DNA of 64,000 nt from Ancylobacter tetraedralis (GTDB lineage Bacteria; Pseudomonadota; Alphaproteobacteria; Rhizobiales; Xanthobacteraceae): positions 124,001 to 188,000 of the forward strand of contig NZ_JACICD010000002.1 of assembly GCF_014195655.1 (NCBI RefSeq), given 5' to 3'. Positions 37,871 to 46,542 of this stretch are shown piece by piece. Position 1 is the first letter of the stretch, and every line of letters begins with the position of its first letter. The position numbers were made by a program, and so were the translations under genes. The notes beneath the pieces are model-generated. The model was not told the origin of the DNA and did no database searches. It saw only the letters and a list, made by a program, of their open reading frames with translations.

Positions 37871-38317
37871 ATGGCGGGCGAGGAAACCACGGTCGGCGAA
37901 CAGCCGCCCGCCGACGACCGGCTGGCGCGCGGCAAGCGGCAGCTTGCCGCCATTACCGGCCGCTCGGGCGCCGAGGTGATGGCGGCTCTGGGCGACATCG
38001 CCCCCGATTTCGCCCGCTATATCTTCGAGTTCGGCTATGGCGACATCTATTCCCGCCCCGGGCTCGACCTGCGCACCCGGATGCTCGCCACGGTCGCCGG
38101 GCTGGTCTGCCTCGGCCATGCCGAGAAGGAACTGGAAGTGCATGTCGGCTCGGCGCTCAATGTCGGCGCGAGCCGCGAGGAAGTGGTGGAGACCATCATG
38201 CAGATGGCGCTCTATGCCGGCTTCCCGGCGGCGCTGAACGGCCTGTTCGTCGCCAAGCGGGTGTTTGCCGCGCGTGACGCCGAGGCGGGGCCCCAGGAGG
38301 GGCTCCAAGCGCGATGA
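37871..38317 (+). CDS. carboxymuconolactone decarboxylase family protein
   Basis: 148-residue AhpD-like/CMD fold protein. It contains FEFGYGDIYSRPGLDLRTRMLATVAGLVCLGHAEKELEVHVGSALNVGASREEVVETIMQMALYAGFPAALNGL in which only the CMD fold core can be recognised. The C-x2-C of peroxidase-type AhpD is missing: only a single Cys (VCLGHAEKEL) is present, so peroxidase activity is unlikely. Closest in pattern to 4-carboxymuconolactone decarboxylases, but no pca/cat genes adjoin it. Two bp after cmk, overlapping cobF by ATGA. Confidence 0.87.
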   Translation: MAGEETTVGEQPPADDRLARGKRQLAAITGRSGAEVMAALGDIAPDFARYIFEFGYGDIYSRPGLDLRTRMLATVAGLVCLGHAEKELEVHVGSALNVGASREEVVETIMQMALYAGFPAALNGLFVAKRVFAARDAEAGPQEGLQAR

Positions 38318-39195
38318 TCGACGCTGCCGGGAATGATGCGGCCACCGTGCGGCGCATCCTCGTCATCGGCATCGGCGCCGGCTCCCCGGCCCACCTCACC
38401 CTGCAGGCGATCGAGGCGATCAACCGGGCGGATCTGTTCTTCGTCTTCGACAAGGGCGAAGCGGCGAGCGAGCTCGTGGCCGCCCGTGAGGCCATCCTTG
38501 CCGCCCATCGCCGCGCACCCTGGCGCGTGGTGCCGGTGGAGAGCCCCCGCCGCCGTGCGGAAGCCCGTGTGCATCCGGCGGCCGAAGGGGGCGAGGAGGG
38601 GGGCGCGGCGCCCGCCGATCCCGCCCTTCCCGGCCCGGCCGGGGCCTATCGCGCCGGCGTCGCGGACTGGCACGGCGCCCGCGCCGGGCGGCTGGCACAG
38701 GCGATCGCGGCACAGCTCCCGCCCGGCGGGACCGGGGCGGTGCTGGTCTGGGGCGACCCCGCGATCTACGATTCCATGCTGCGGATTCTGGAGCAGACGC
38801 GCGCGCATCTGGCGCTGGTCCTTGAAGTGATCCCCGGCATTTCCGCCATCCAGGCGCTATGCGCCGCCCATGGGCAGGTGCTGAACGCGGTGGGCGAAAA
38901 GGTCACCATCACCACCGGGCGCCGCGTGCTGGCCGATTACCCCACGGGCGGCGGGAGCCTCGTCGTCATGCTGGACGACGGCTCCGGCCTTGCCGCGCTC
39001 ATCGCCCGCGAGGCGCGGGCGCGCGCGGCCGGCGCCTCGCCGCTGCTCATCTGGTGGGGGGCGTATCTGGGCATGCGCGAGGAAATGCTGGCGAGCGGCC
39101 CGCTCCATCAGGTGGGACACGACATTCTCGCCCGCCGGGCGCAAGCCCGCGCCCGGCGGGGCTGGATCATGGATGTGTGGCTCGTGCGGGGGTGA
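38314..39195 (+). CDS. cobF: precorrin-6A synthase (deacetylating)
   Basis: Aerobic cobalamin pathway C1-methyltransferase with loss of acetate. 293 residues. Tetrapyrrole-methylase motifs: ILVIGIGAGSPAHLTLQAIEAIN, VWGDPAIYDSMLRIL, VIPGISAIQALCAAHG, WIMDVWLVRG. A Gly/Ala/Pro-rich insert lies at about 88-110. No other cob gene is in the window; CobF is often unlinked from the main cob cluster in rhizobia. Confidence 0.9.
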   Translation: MIDAAGNDAATVRRILVIGIGAGSPAHLTLQAIEAINRADLFFVFDKGEAASELVAAREAILAAHRRAPWRVVPVESPRRRAEARVHPAAEGGEEGGAAPADPALPGPAGAYRAGVADWHGARAGRLAQAIAAQLPPGGTGAVLVWGDPAIYDSMLRILEQTRAHLALVLEVIPGISAIQALCAAHGQVLNAVGEKVTITTGRRVLADYPTGGGSLVVMLDDGSGLAALIAREARARAAGASPLLIWWGAYLGMREEMLASGPLHQVGHDILARRAQARARRGWIMDVWLVRG

Positions 39196-39315
39196 TGCCC
39201 GGCCCCGCACGCCTCCGCACGCCGGCTCACGTCTGCTCCCCTGCCGCCGAACCCTTCATTGCCGGTGGCGACCGGGTACGCCTAAACTCGCGGGCGTCCA
39301 TTCGGAGACAGCTCA

Positions 39316-39552
39316 ATGGCGACCCGTCCGCTTTCCCCCCTCTCCACCGCGCCGTCCGCTCCGCCCGTCCGGGAGCCCGTTCCCGCTCATCCCGAGGAGA
39401 TAAAGGCGGTGTTCGAGGCGAGGCTTGGCCGATTCGCGACCTTCCAGGCCAGCGCGCGCGTCACGCCCGCCGGGGTGGTGACGGCGGGGATCGCCGGAAC
39501 CGCCCTGCTGTTCGGCGTCGCGGCCGTGCTGCGCGCCTGCCTGAGGCGGTGA
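39316..39552 (+). CDS. small single-pass membrane protein
   Basis: 78 residues, no recognised family. A Pro/Ser-rich N-terminus (about 1-25), an amphipathic stretch EEIKAVFEARLGRFATFQA, and one transmembrane helix at about 49-73 (TPAGVVTAGIAGTALLFGVAAVL) with a basic tail RACLRR, so a C-in or tail-anchored topology. Preceded by GGAG 12 nt upstream. Confidence 0.6.
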   Translation: MATRPLSPLSTAPSAPPVREPVPAHPEEIKAVFEARLGRFATFQASARVTPAGVVTAGIAGTALLFGVAAVLRACLRR

Positions 39553-39601
39553 GGAGCTTGAAGGAACGCGGCGTCGCGCAGCAACGGCATGGCTCTGCCG
39601 T

Positions 39602-41176
39602 TCAGGCGATCGTGAAGGCCGGCGGCACCTCCGGCACGCCATGGGCGGCGCGATTGGCGCGGCAGAAGGCGATGTATTCCTGCGCCGGCAGGGCGGGGGA
39701 AAACAGCCATCCTTGCGCGAAACCCACCTGCTGCCGGCGCAGATAGGCGGCCTGGGCCTCGGTCTCGACGCCCTCGGCGATGATCTGCAGCATCAGTTCG
39801 CGCGCCATGGCGATGATATGGTCGGTCACGTGCCGGGTGGGGGCGTCGGTGCCCACCGCCTCGATGAAGCTCTTGTCGATCTTCAGCGCGTCGACCGGCA
39901 GGCGCTGGAGATATTGCAGGCTGGAATAGCCCGTGCCGAAATCGTCGATCGCGGTCATGTGGCCGCGCCGGTGCAACTCGGCGAGCGTGACCCGCGCGCC
40001 CTCGATGTCGACGAATCCCCGCTCCGTCGCTTCCACCCAGATCTGCTGCGGCTCGATGCCGGTGCGCGCGAGCTTGTCATCGAGCGCGGCCAGGATACGC
40101 CCCGAGCTTATGTCGGCGGCTCCCACATTGATGGAAATGTGCTGGCGGCGGTCATTGCGCAGCAAGTCTCCGAGATCGGCGACCACGGCTTCCAGCACCT
40201 GATCGGTGATCGGCTCGATGAAGCCGGTATATTCGGCCAGCGGTATGAACAGGTCGGGCCCCACCAGCGTTCCGTCGGGCCGGCGCCAGCGCACCAACGC
40301 CTCCGCGCCGATGCAGCGGGAGGTCGCCAACTCGATGATCGGCTGGTAGTGCACGACGAATTCATGCTGGCGCACGGCCAGTTCCAGTTCGCCGCGCGGT
40401 GACAGCCGGCGTCGCATCAGCCAGAAGGCGATGCCCCCGAACAGCACCGCGAGGGGAATGGTGACGCTGAGCAGCAGGTATTTCGTGGCGTTCAGCTGCT
40501 GGGAGAAGCTGGGCCTCGGCAGGCGGACGGTCACCTTCCAGCCTTCCGCTTCGCGACTGGCGACGAGGTCCCCCGCGCGCGCCGGCGGCGGCTTGATGTC
40601 GGCGTTGCCGGTCGTTCGCTGGGTGGTGGCGAGTGCGATGCCGTTTGGGGCGGTCACCTCGACCCGCGCGTCCGGGTCGGTCGGCTGGAGCACGAAGCGT
40701 ACCTGCGCGACCACCACGCTGTGCTTGCCGAGCTTGATCACCATTAACGGCCAGCGGCGCAGGGTGTTGCCGGGGAAATTGACGCTGAGACCGATGCCGT
40801 CCGGAAGCCAGGCGTGCACTGGCGCGCCTTGAACCGGCCGTGTCATGGGCCCCCAGGCGGTGCAGCGCACGAGGTTGTTGTCCACATAGCCGATATTGTC
40901 GGTCGCCAGCGAATTCGCCATGAGTTCGCGCAGGAGGGCGATATGTTGCGGCGAGCAGGGTGGCAGGTCGGTCTCGGTTGCCGCGTGCAGCGTGGCGCGC
41001 GCGTCGGCAAACACGGACAGCGCCTGCGCGACGGCCTCGCTGGCCAGCAGATCGACGCGGTCCTGCTGTGCGTTGATGGATACGCGCCAGGACAGAAAAA
41101 AGGCGATTGCCAGTGGCAGCAGCATCCCTGCGGCCACGATCAGCATTGCCTCAACGACCACGCGCCACCGACGCAC
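39602..41176 (-). CDS. CSS-motif EAL domain c-di-GMP phosphodiesterase
   Basis: 524-residue inner-membrane enzyme of the PdeC (YjcC) architecture: membrane helix 1 (about 8-30), periplasmic CSS-motif domain (31-228), helix 2 (about 231-253), cytoplasmic EAL domain (about 260-515). Periplasmic Cys74 (PPCSPQH) and Cys105 (VRCTAWG) are in place to form the redox-sensing disulfide known from this family. EAL residues look intact: EALVRWRRPDG, DDFGTGYSSL, KIDKSFIEAV and EGVETEAQA. So the protein likely hydrolyses c-di-GMP. No GGDEF domain is present. Confidence 0.93.
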   Translation of the reverse strand: MRRWRVVVEAMLIVAAGMLLPLAIAFFLSWRVSINAQQDRVDLLASEAVAQALSVFADARATLHAATETDLPPCSPQHIALLRELMANSLATDNIGYVDNNLVRCTAWGPMTRPVQGAPVHAWLPDGIGLSVNFPGNTLRRWPLMVIKLGKHSVVVAQVRFVLQPTDPDARVEVTAPNGIALATTQRTTGNADIKPPPARAGDLVASREAEGWKVTVRLPRPSFSQQLNATKYLLLSVTIPLAVLFGGIAFWLMRRRLSPRGELELAVRQHEFVVHYQPIIELATSRCIGAEALVRWRRPDGTLVGPDLFIPLAEYTGFIEPITDQVLEAVVADLGDLLRNDRRQHISINVGAADISSGRILAALDDKLARTGIEPQQIWVEATERGFVDIEGARVTLAELHRRGHMTAIDDFGTGYSSLQYLQRLPVDALKIDKSFIEAVGTDAPTRHVTDHIIAMARELMLQIIAEGVETEAQAAYLRRQQVGFAQGWLFSPALPAQEYIAFCRANRAAHGVPEVPPAFTIA

Positions 41177-41788
41177 CCGGAGCGTTCCCTCGGCTTTGCG
41201 GCGGGAACCCGCCTTCCCCCCTACGCGGACCTCAGCAATTGCCGTTCGCGCAAGCTCCCTCGCTGCGAGAATGCAGCAAAATCATAAAGAAATCCGCTGC
41301 AATCGGGTGTCTCGCGTTGTTTCATTTCCTTCGGCGGGGCACGATCTCCCGATCGATCGAGATCGTGTTACCATATTTAGATACCTCTTGTCGCGACCTG
41401 TCGACCTTGAACGCGCGGCCCGCGCGCCGCGTTCCACATCTTGCTCTTGGACGCATCTTGCGCTAAGGCAACGCGCGTCCGAGCACCCGTCAGGGTGACG
41501 CGGCCGAGGGGAGGGCCGGCGAAGCGGGAACCGCGTCGCCGCAGGCATGGAGGCAGCCCGCCCCGCCGCTATCGAGCATATCAGCCTATTCGATCCGGAA
41601 TTCCAGGATGGCCGTGCCGTTTTCGGCCGGCGTCGGGGTCCGGGTGCCTCGAAGACCACGTTCCTGACGCCGCGGCCAATGCGCCGGGCTTCGCGAGAGG
41701 TTGCAGCGGGAAGCGCCATGTCCCGATGCCCGCGGTGAAGGGAACGATTATCAACCCCGTACCGGTGCCGTGGCGATCAGGAGTATTA
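41177..41788. other. 612-bp region between the EAL gene and rpsA
   Basis: Divergent promoter region. It contains a 9-bp inverted repeat CACGATCTC/GAGATCGTG (41340-41348 and 41359-41367) with a GATCGATC spacer, and the long rpsA leader. An open frame runs through to rpsA, but its Arg-rich translation has no family resemblance and is not counted as coding. Confidence 0.55.
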
Positions 41789-43495
41789 ATGTCCGCAGCT
41801 CAAACCCTGAGTTCCGCGCGCGAAGATTTCGCCGCGCTGCTCGAAGAAAGCTTCACCCTTGCCGAGCCGGCCGAAGGCGCGGTCGTCAAGGGCATCGTGG
41901 TCGCGATCGAGAAGGATCTCGCGATCATCGATATCGGCCTCAAGACCGAAGGCCGTGTGGCGCTGAAGGAATTTGCCGGCCCCGGCCGCGACCAGGTCAT
42001 CAAGGTCGGCGACGAGGTTGAAGTCTATCTGGAGCGCGTCGAGAACGCGCTCGGCGAAGCCGTCCTGTCGCGCGACAAGGCCCGCCGCGAAGAGAGCTGG
42101 GTCCGTCTCGAGAAGGCGTTCAACGCCACCGAGAAGGTCACCGGCGTGATCTTCAACCAGGTGAAGGGCGGCTTCACCGTCGATCTCGACGGCGCCGTGG
42201 CCTTCCTGCCGCGCAGCCAGGTCGATATCCGCCCGATCCGCGACGTCGGCCCGCTGATGCACAACCCGCAGCCGTTCCAGATCCTCAAGATGGATCGCCG
42301 CCGCGGCAACATCGTCGTCTCGCGCCGCACGGTTCTCGAAGAGACCCGCGCCGAGCAGCGTCACGAGCTGGTGCAGAACCTCGAGGAAGGTCAGGTCATT
42401 GACGGCGTGGTCAAGAACATCACCGATTACGGTGCGTTCGTCGACCTCGGCGGCATTGATGGCCTGCTGCATGTCACCGACATCGCCTGGCGCCGCGTGA
42501 ACCACCCGACCGAAGTGCTGAATATCGGCCAGACGGTCAAGGTGAAGATCATCAAGATCAACCACGAGACCCACCGCATCTCGCTCGGCATGAAGCAGCT
42601 GCTCGGCGATCCGTGGGAGGGCATCGAGGCCAAGTACCCGGTCGGCGCGCGCTTCAAGGGTCGCGTCACCAACATCACCGACTACGGCGCGTTCGTCGAG
42701 CTGGAGCCGGGGATCGAGGGCCTCATCCACGTTTCCGAGATGAGCTGGACCAAGAAGAACGTCCACCCCGGCAAGATCGTCGCCACCTCGCAGGAAGTGG
42801 AAGTCGCGATCCTCGAGGTCGATCCGGTCAAGCGCCGCATCTCGCTGGGCCTCAAGCAGACCCTGCAGAACCCCTGGGAAGCCTTCGCCGAGAAGTATCC
42901 CTCGGGCGCCACCGTCGAGGGCGAGGTCAAGAACAAGACCGAGTTCGGCCTGTTCCTGGGTCTCGATGGCGATGTCGACGGCATGGTCCACCTCTCGGAC
43001 CTCGACTGGAACCGTCCGGGCGAGCAGGTCATCGACGAGTTCAAGAAGGGCGACGTGATCAAGGCGGTCGTTCTCGACGTGGATGTCGAGAAGGAGCGCA
43101 TCTCGCTCGGCGTGAAGCAGCTCGCCGGCGACCCCTTCCAGGATTCCGGCGAGATCCGCAAGGGTGCCATCGTCACCTGCGAAGTGCTCGACGTGAAGGA
43201 AGGCGGCGTGGACGTGAAGATCGCCGGTTCCGACCTGACGACCTTCGTGAAGCGCTCGGAACTGGCCCGCGACCGCGGCGACCAGCGCCCCGATCGCTTC
43301 GCGGTCGGCGAGAAGTTCGACGCCCGCGTCATCCTGTTCGACCGCAAGGCGCGCAAGGTGCAGGTCTCCATCAAGGCGCTTGAAATCGCCGAGGAGAAGG
43401 AAGCCGTGGCGCAGTTCGGTTCGCAGGACTCGGGCGCTTCGCTCGGCGACATCCTGGGCGCCGCGCTCAAGAAGGCGTCCGAGAAGGCCGACTGA
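41789..43495 (+). CDS. rpsA: 30S ribosomal protein S1
   Basis: mRNA-binding ribosomal protein needed to initiate on structured messages. ATG at 41789 with AGGAG seven nt upstream; 568 residues. Six S1 (OB-fold) repeats can be traced, beginning about 30, 114, 200, 285, 372 and 459. Repeats 3 and 4 are the most regular, with the RISLGMKQL/RISLGLKQT endings. Upstream cmk is not adjacent, so it is probably expressed from its own promoter in the 612-bp leader region. A strong terminator follows. Confidence 0.98.
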   Translation: MSAAQTLSSAREDFAALLEESFTLAEPAEGAVVKGIVVAIEKDLAIIDIGLKTEGRVALKEFAGPGRDQVIKVGDEVEVYLERVENALGEAVLSRDKARREESWVRLEKAFNATEKVTGVIFNQVKGGFTVDLDGAVAFLPRSQVDIRPIRDVGPLMHNPQPFQILKMDRRRGNIVVSRRTVLEETRAEQRHELVQNLEEGQVIDGVVKNITDYGAFVDLGGIDGLLHVTDIAWRRVNHPTEVLNIGQTVKVKIIKINHETHRISLGMKQLLGDPWEGIEAKYPVGARFKGRVTNITDYGAFVELEPGIEGLIHVSEMSWTKKNVHPGKIVATSQEVEVAILEVDPVKRRISLGLKQTLQNPWEAFAEKYPSGATVEGEVKNKTEFGLFLGLDGDVDGMVHLSDLDWNRPGEQVIDEFKKGDVIKAVVLDVDVEKERISLGVKQLAGDPFQDSGEIRKGAIVTCEVLDVKEGGVDVKIAGSDLTTFVKRSELARDRGDQRPDRFAVGEKFDARVILFDRKARKVQVSIKALEIAEEKEAVAQFGSQDSGASLGDILGAALKKASEKAD

Positions 43496-43548
43496 GGGAC
43501 CGGCGCGGGGCTCACCGCCCCCGCCGCCTGACGGCGTGAGAAAGAACG

Positions 43549-43584
43549 ACGGCCGGCGTGGTGACACGCCGGCCGTTTCGTTTT
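43549..43584 (+). terminator. Rho-independent terminator of rpsA
   Basis: Twelve-pair stem (43549-43560 with 43565-43576), GTGA tetraloop, then TTTCGTTTT. Very stable and about 55 bp after the stop. Confidence 0.9.
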
Positions 43585-43649
43585 GGGCGGCCCAGGACAT
43601 TGCCGGTGCAGATCGGTCGCGCCCGGAACCGGCATCCCTTGAGGGCGCT

Positions 43650-43916
43650 CTAGATCTGCGGCGGCGCTTCGACCGGCGGCGGCAGGCTGTCGGGCGGCAG
43701 TTCCTGCGGCGCGTTGCCCGGCAGGATCTCCGGCATGTCGGGGCCGGGCGGGGGGATATCCGGCCCGTTGTCGGGCAGGCCGGGCTCCTCGACCGGCGTC
43801 GGCGGGCTGTCGGGCGATTCGGCCGGCGCGGGAATGTCCGGCCCGCCCGGCTCGGGGCTGCGCGGCGGGCTGGCGAAATGGGGAGCGCTGGGCTGGGGAG
43901 CGTTGGGCTGGGCCAT
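43650..43916 (-). CDS. proline-rich small protein (88 aa)
   Basis: 88 residues, about one third proline, with a repeated GPDIP phrase and no hydrophobic or charged core; likely disordered. No family recognised. Two facts argue that it is real: a strong GGAGG ribosome site before the ATG at 43916, and an exact EcfG-type promoter at 43949-43973. Its product may be a general-stress peptide, but function is unknown. Confidence 0.7.
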   Translation of the reverse strand: MAQPNAPQPSAPHFASPPRSPEPGGPDIPAPAESPDSPPTPVEEPGLPDNGPDIPPPGPDMPEILPGNAPQELPPDSLPPPVEAPPQI

Positions 43917-43948
43917 GGGCAGGTCCTCCGTTTTCCTCTGTCGAGGGC

Positions 43949-43973
43949 AACGGGCCCGGCGGCGCGTGGTTCC
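43949..43973 (-). promoter_or_regulatory. EcfG-type general stress promoter (proline-rich gene)
   Basis: Minus strand: GGAAC (43973-43969), 16-nt spacer, CGTT (43952-43949), exact match to the EcfG consensus. Start of transcription expected about 25 nt before the ATG at 43916. Confidence 0.65.
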
Positions 43974-44100
43974 CTTCGTTGCACGCCGGACGAGAGCGAT
44001 CCCCGGCCAATTGCATGGCGCCACCGGGTTGCGGAACCCGCCGCAAACGGGCCTAAGTGACGCCAGCTTGCGCCGCGGTCCGGCATTGAGGGGGACGTTC

Positions 44101-44628
44101 ATGCCACGCACGGATTCGGGTTCTCTCGCGCGCCTCATCGTGCGGGTCGTGCTGGTGAGCCGCTGGGCGATGGTGCCGCTTTTCGTCGGCCTCGCCATCG
44201 GCCTCGTGCTGCTGGTCATCGCCTTCGCGTTGCGGCTGTGGAGCTTCGCGCTCCAGATCACCGCGATGAGCGAGACCGGCGTGATCATGGAACTTCTGAC
44301 CCTGCTCGACCTCGTGCTGGTCGGCGGGCTGATCGTGATCGTGATCCAGTCCGGCTACGAGAATTTCGTCGAGAAGATCGACCGCCGGCACGCCCCGGAT
44401 TCGCCCGCCTGGATGACGCGGATCAGCTTTTCCGGGCTCAAGCTCAAGCTGTTCGCCTCGCTGATGTCGATCGCCGCCATCACCCTGCTCAAGGCGCTGA
44501 TGCGGCTGGAGCTTGATGTGAGCGAGACGCAGGTGCGCTGGCTGATGGCGGCGAGCGTGATCTTTCTCGCCGCCTATGCGGTGCTCGCCTTCACCGACCG
44601 CTACACCCATAGCGGCGACGACGGCTGA
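44101..44628 (+). CDS. UPF0114 (YqhA/TIGR00645) membrane protein
   Basis: 175-residue integral membrane protein of unknown function. Three to four hydrophobic segments (about 20-50, 63-85, 115-135, 148-165). Family signature seen: LLDLVLVGGLIVIVIQSGYENFVEKID and SGLKLKLFASLMSIAAITLLKALM. Start at 44101 is directly after GGGGGAC; an upstream in-frame extension is antisense to the proline-rich gene and is rejected. Confidence 0.85.
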   Translation: MPRTDSGSLARLIVRVVLVSRWAMVPLFVGLAIGLVLLVIAFALRLWSFALQITAMSETGVIMELLTLLDLVLVGGLIVIVIQSGYENFVEKIDRRHAPDSPAWMTRISFSGLKLKLFASLMSIAAITLLKALMRLELDVSETQVRWLMAASVIFLAAYAVLAFTDRYTHSGDDG

Positions 44629-44637
44629 GCCGGCCCG

Positions 44638-45201
44638 TCAGCCGCGCAGGCGCGCGGGATTGCCCAGCGCGGTGGCGCCCGGGGGGACATCCTTCGTCAC
44701 CACCGCGCCGGCGCCGATCACGGCATCGTCGCCAATGGTGATGCCCGGCAGGAGGATGGCGCCGCCGCCGATCCACACATGGCGCCCGATCCGCACCGGA
44801 CGGCCGAATTCCAGCCCGGTGCGGCGCGTCGCGACATCGCGCGGATGGTCGGCGGTGTAGATCTGCACGGCCGGACCGATCTGCGTGCCCTCGCCGATGC
44901 TCACCTCCACCACGTCGAGCACGACGCAGTTGAAATTGAGGAACGCGCCCGCCCCGAGCCTGATGTTGAAGCCGTAGTCGCAATGGAAGGGCGGGCGGAT
45001 CACCGCACCCGCGCCCACTTCGCTCAGCCGCTCCCGCAAGAGCGCATCGCGCACCGCCTGCGGCGCACCGAGGGCGCCATTATAGCGCGCCATCCAGGCG
45101 AAGGCGGCCTCCTGGGCGGCGACGATCTCCGGATCGCCGGCATGGTAGAGCTCGCCCGCAAGCATCTTCTGCATCGGGCTGCGGACGGAAATATCCGGCA
45201 C
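44638..45201 (-). CDS. sugar O-acetyltransferase (maltose acetyltransferase family)
   Basis: 187-residue left-handed beta-helix acetyltransferase of the Maa/NodL/LacA group, using acetyl-CoA. A GTG start at 45201 is chosen for the perfect AAGGAGG six nt upstream. The Maa-domain MQKMLAGELYHAGDPE (about 11-26) precedes the hexapeptide repeats, ending IGGGAILLPGITIGDDAVIGAGAVVTKDVP. The catalytic His is in YTADHPRDV. Maltose or another sugar as substrate is not determinable. Confidence 0.88.
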   Translation of the reverse strand: MPDISVRSPMQKMLAGELYHAGDPEIVAAQEAAFAWMARYNGALGAPQAVRDALLRERLSEVGAGAVIRPPFHCDYGFNIRLGAGAFLNFNCVVLDVVEVSIGEGTQIGPAVQIYTADHPRDVATRRTGLEFGRPVRIGRHVWIGGGAILLPGITIGDDAVIGAGAVVTKDVPPGATALGNPARLRG

Positions 45202-45390
45202 GGCGGTCCTCCTTGCGCGACATCCCGGCACGGTGCCGGGGTCGCATGCCGTCCTCTCATTGCGGAGGCGACGGGGAGGCGCAAAACACGTTCGGTTTCG
45301 CGATGAAAGGAGCGCCGCGCCGCTCGCGCCAGAATCGCACGCCGGAATCGCGCGGTGCCGAACCGCTGACGATAGGCGCGCCCCGGACCC

Positions 45391-46461
45391 CTACAGCTCC
45401 ACCCAGCCCTTCAGTTCGCGGCGCACCACCGCTTCCAGCACCTTGATGCCGTCCGGCGTGTCGTTGAGGCAGGGGATGAAGTGGAACTTCTCACCGCCGC
45501 TGTGATGGAAGATCTCGGCATTCTCGCCGGCGATCTCCTCCAGCGTCTCCAGGCAATCCGCCACGAAGCCGGGGGTGATGACGGCGAGGCGCTTCACGCC
45601 GGACTGCGCCAGTGCCTCCACCGTCTTGTCGGTATAGGGCTGCAGCCACTCGGCCTTGCCGAAACGCGACTGGAAGGTGAGACGCAGCTTGCCCTCCGGC
45701 CAGCCCAGCGCCTCGCGCACCAGCCGCGTGGTCTGGTAGCAATAGCAGTGATAGGGGTCGCCCTTCTCGAAATACTCCTTCGGGATGCCGTGGAAGGAGG
45801 CGAGCACCAGCTCCGGCTCCCAGTCCAGCGTGGCGAGCGAGGTGCGGATCGAATTGGCGATGCCCTCGATATAGGCCGGCTCGTCCGGCCAGTGCGGGGC
45901 GACGCGCAGCACGGGCTGCCAGCGCATCGTCTTCAGCGCATCGAAGGCGGCATCGCACACGGTGGCCGAGGTGGCGGCGGCATATTGCGGATAGAGCGGC
46001 ACCAGCAGCAGGCGCTCGCAGCCCTGTGCCTGCAACGCTTCGATGCGCGAGGCGATGGACGGGTTGCCGTAGCGCATCGCCCAGTCGAACACGAGCCGGT
46101 CGGAAAGCGGGCCCAGCGCCGCGTCGAGCTTTTCCGACTGCGCACGGGTGATGGTGCGCAGGGGCCCCTCGTCGCGCTCCGTGTTCCAGATCGTCGCGTA
46201 GTCCTTGCCCTTGGCCTGTGGCCGCCGCGACAGGATGATGACGTTGAGGATGAACCACCACAGGACGCGGTTGACCTCGATGACCCGGCGGTCGGAGAGG
46301 AACTCCTTGAGGTAGCGCCGCATCGACCAGTAATCGGTGCCGTCGGGCGTGCCGAGATTGACGATCAGCACGCCGATCTTGCCGAATTTCACCGGCGGAT
46401 GGCCGGCGGGCAGGTGCGAGGTGGAGCGCGCACCGGGCGGCGTCACATTCTGGTTCATCAT
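45391..46461 (-). CDS. hemH: ferrochelatase
   Basis: Inserts Fe2+ in protoporphyrin IX, the last step of heme synthesis. 356 residues (or 355, with a second Met next to the first). Seen: KIGVLIVNLGTPDGT, RRYLKEFLSDRRVIE, YPQYAAATSAT, ASFHGIPKEYFEKGDPYHCYCYQTT with the metal-ligand His, and VITPGFVADCLETLEEI with the Glu-rich loop. Monocistronic. Confidence 0.97.
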   Translation of the reverse strand: MMNQNVTPPGARSTSHLPAGHPPVKFGKIGVLIVNLGTPDGTDYWSMRRYLKEFLSDRRVIEVNRVLWWFILNVIILSRRPQAKGKDYATIWNTERDEGPLRTITRAQSEKLDAALGPLSDRLVFDWAMRYGNPSIASRIEALQAQGCERLLLVPLYPQYAAATSATVCDAAFDALKTMRWQPVLRVAPHWPDEPAYIEGIANSIRTSLATLDWEPELVLASFHGIPKEYFEKGDPYHCYCYQTTRLVREALGWPEGKLRLTFQSRFGKAEWLQPYTDKTVEALAQSGVKRLAVITPGFVADCLETLEEIAGENAEIFHHSGGEKFHFIPCLNDTPDGIKVLEAVVRRELKGWVEL

Positions 46462-46542
46462 CGCTCCCGACCTGTCGCTGGCGCCCGCTTATAGGCGAAT
46501 CCAGCCTTGATGCCACCACACCGGCGGCATCGCTTATACGCG

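Noticed and set aside
41786-44086. 766-residue antisense frame across rpsA
   Set aside because: A GC-driven shadow of rpsA; composition is not protein-like.
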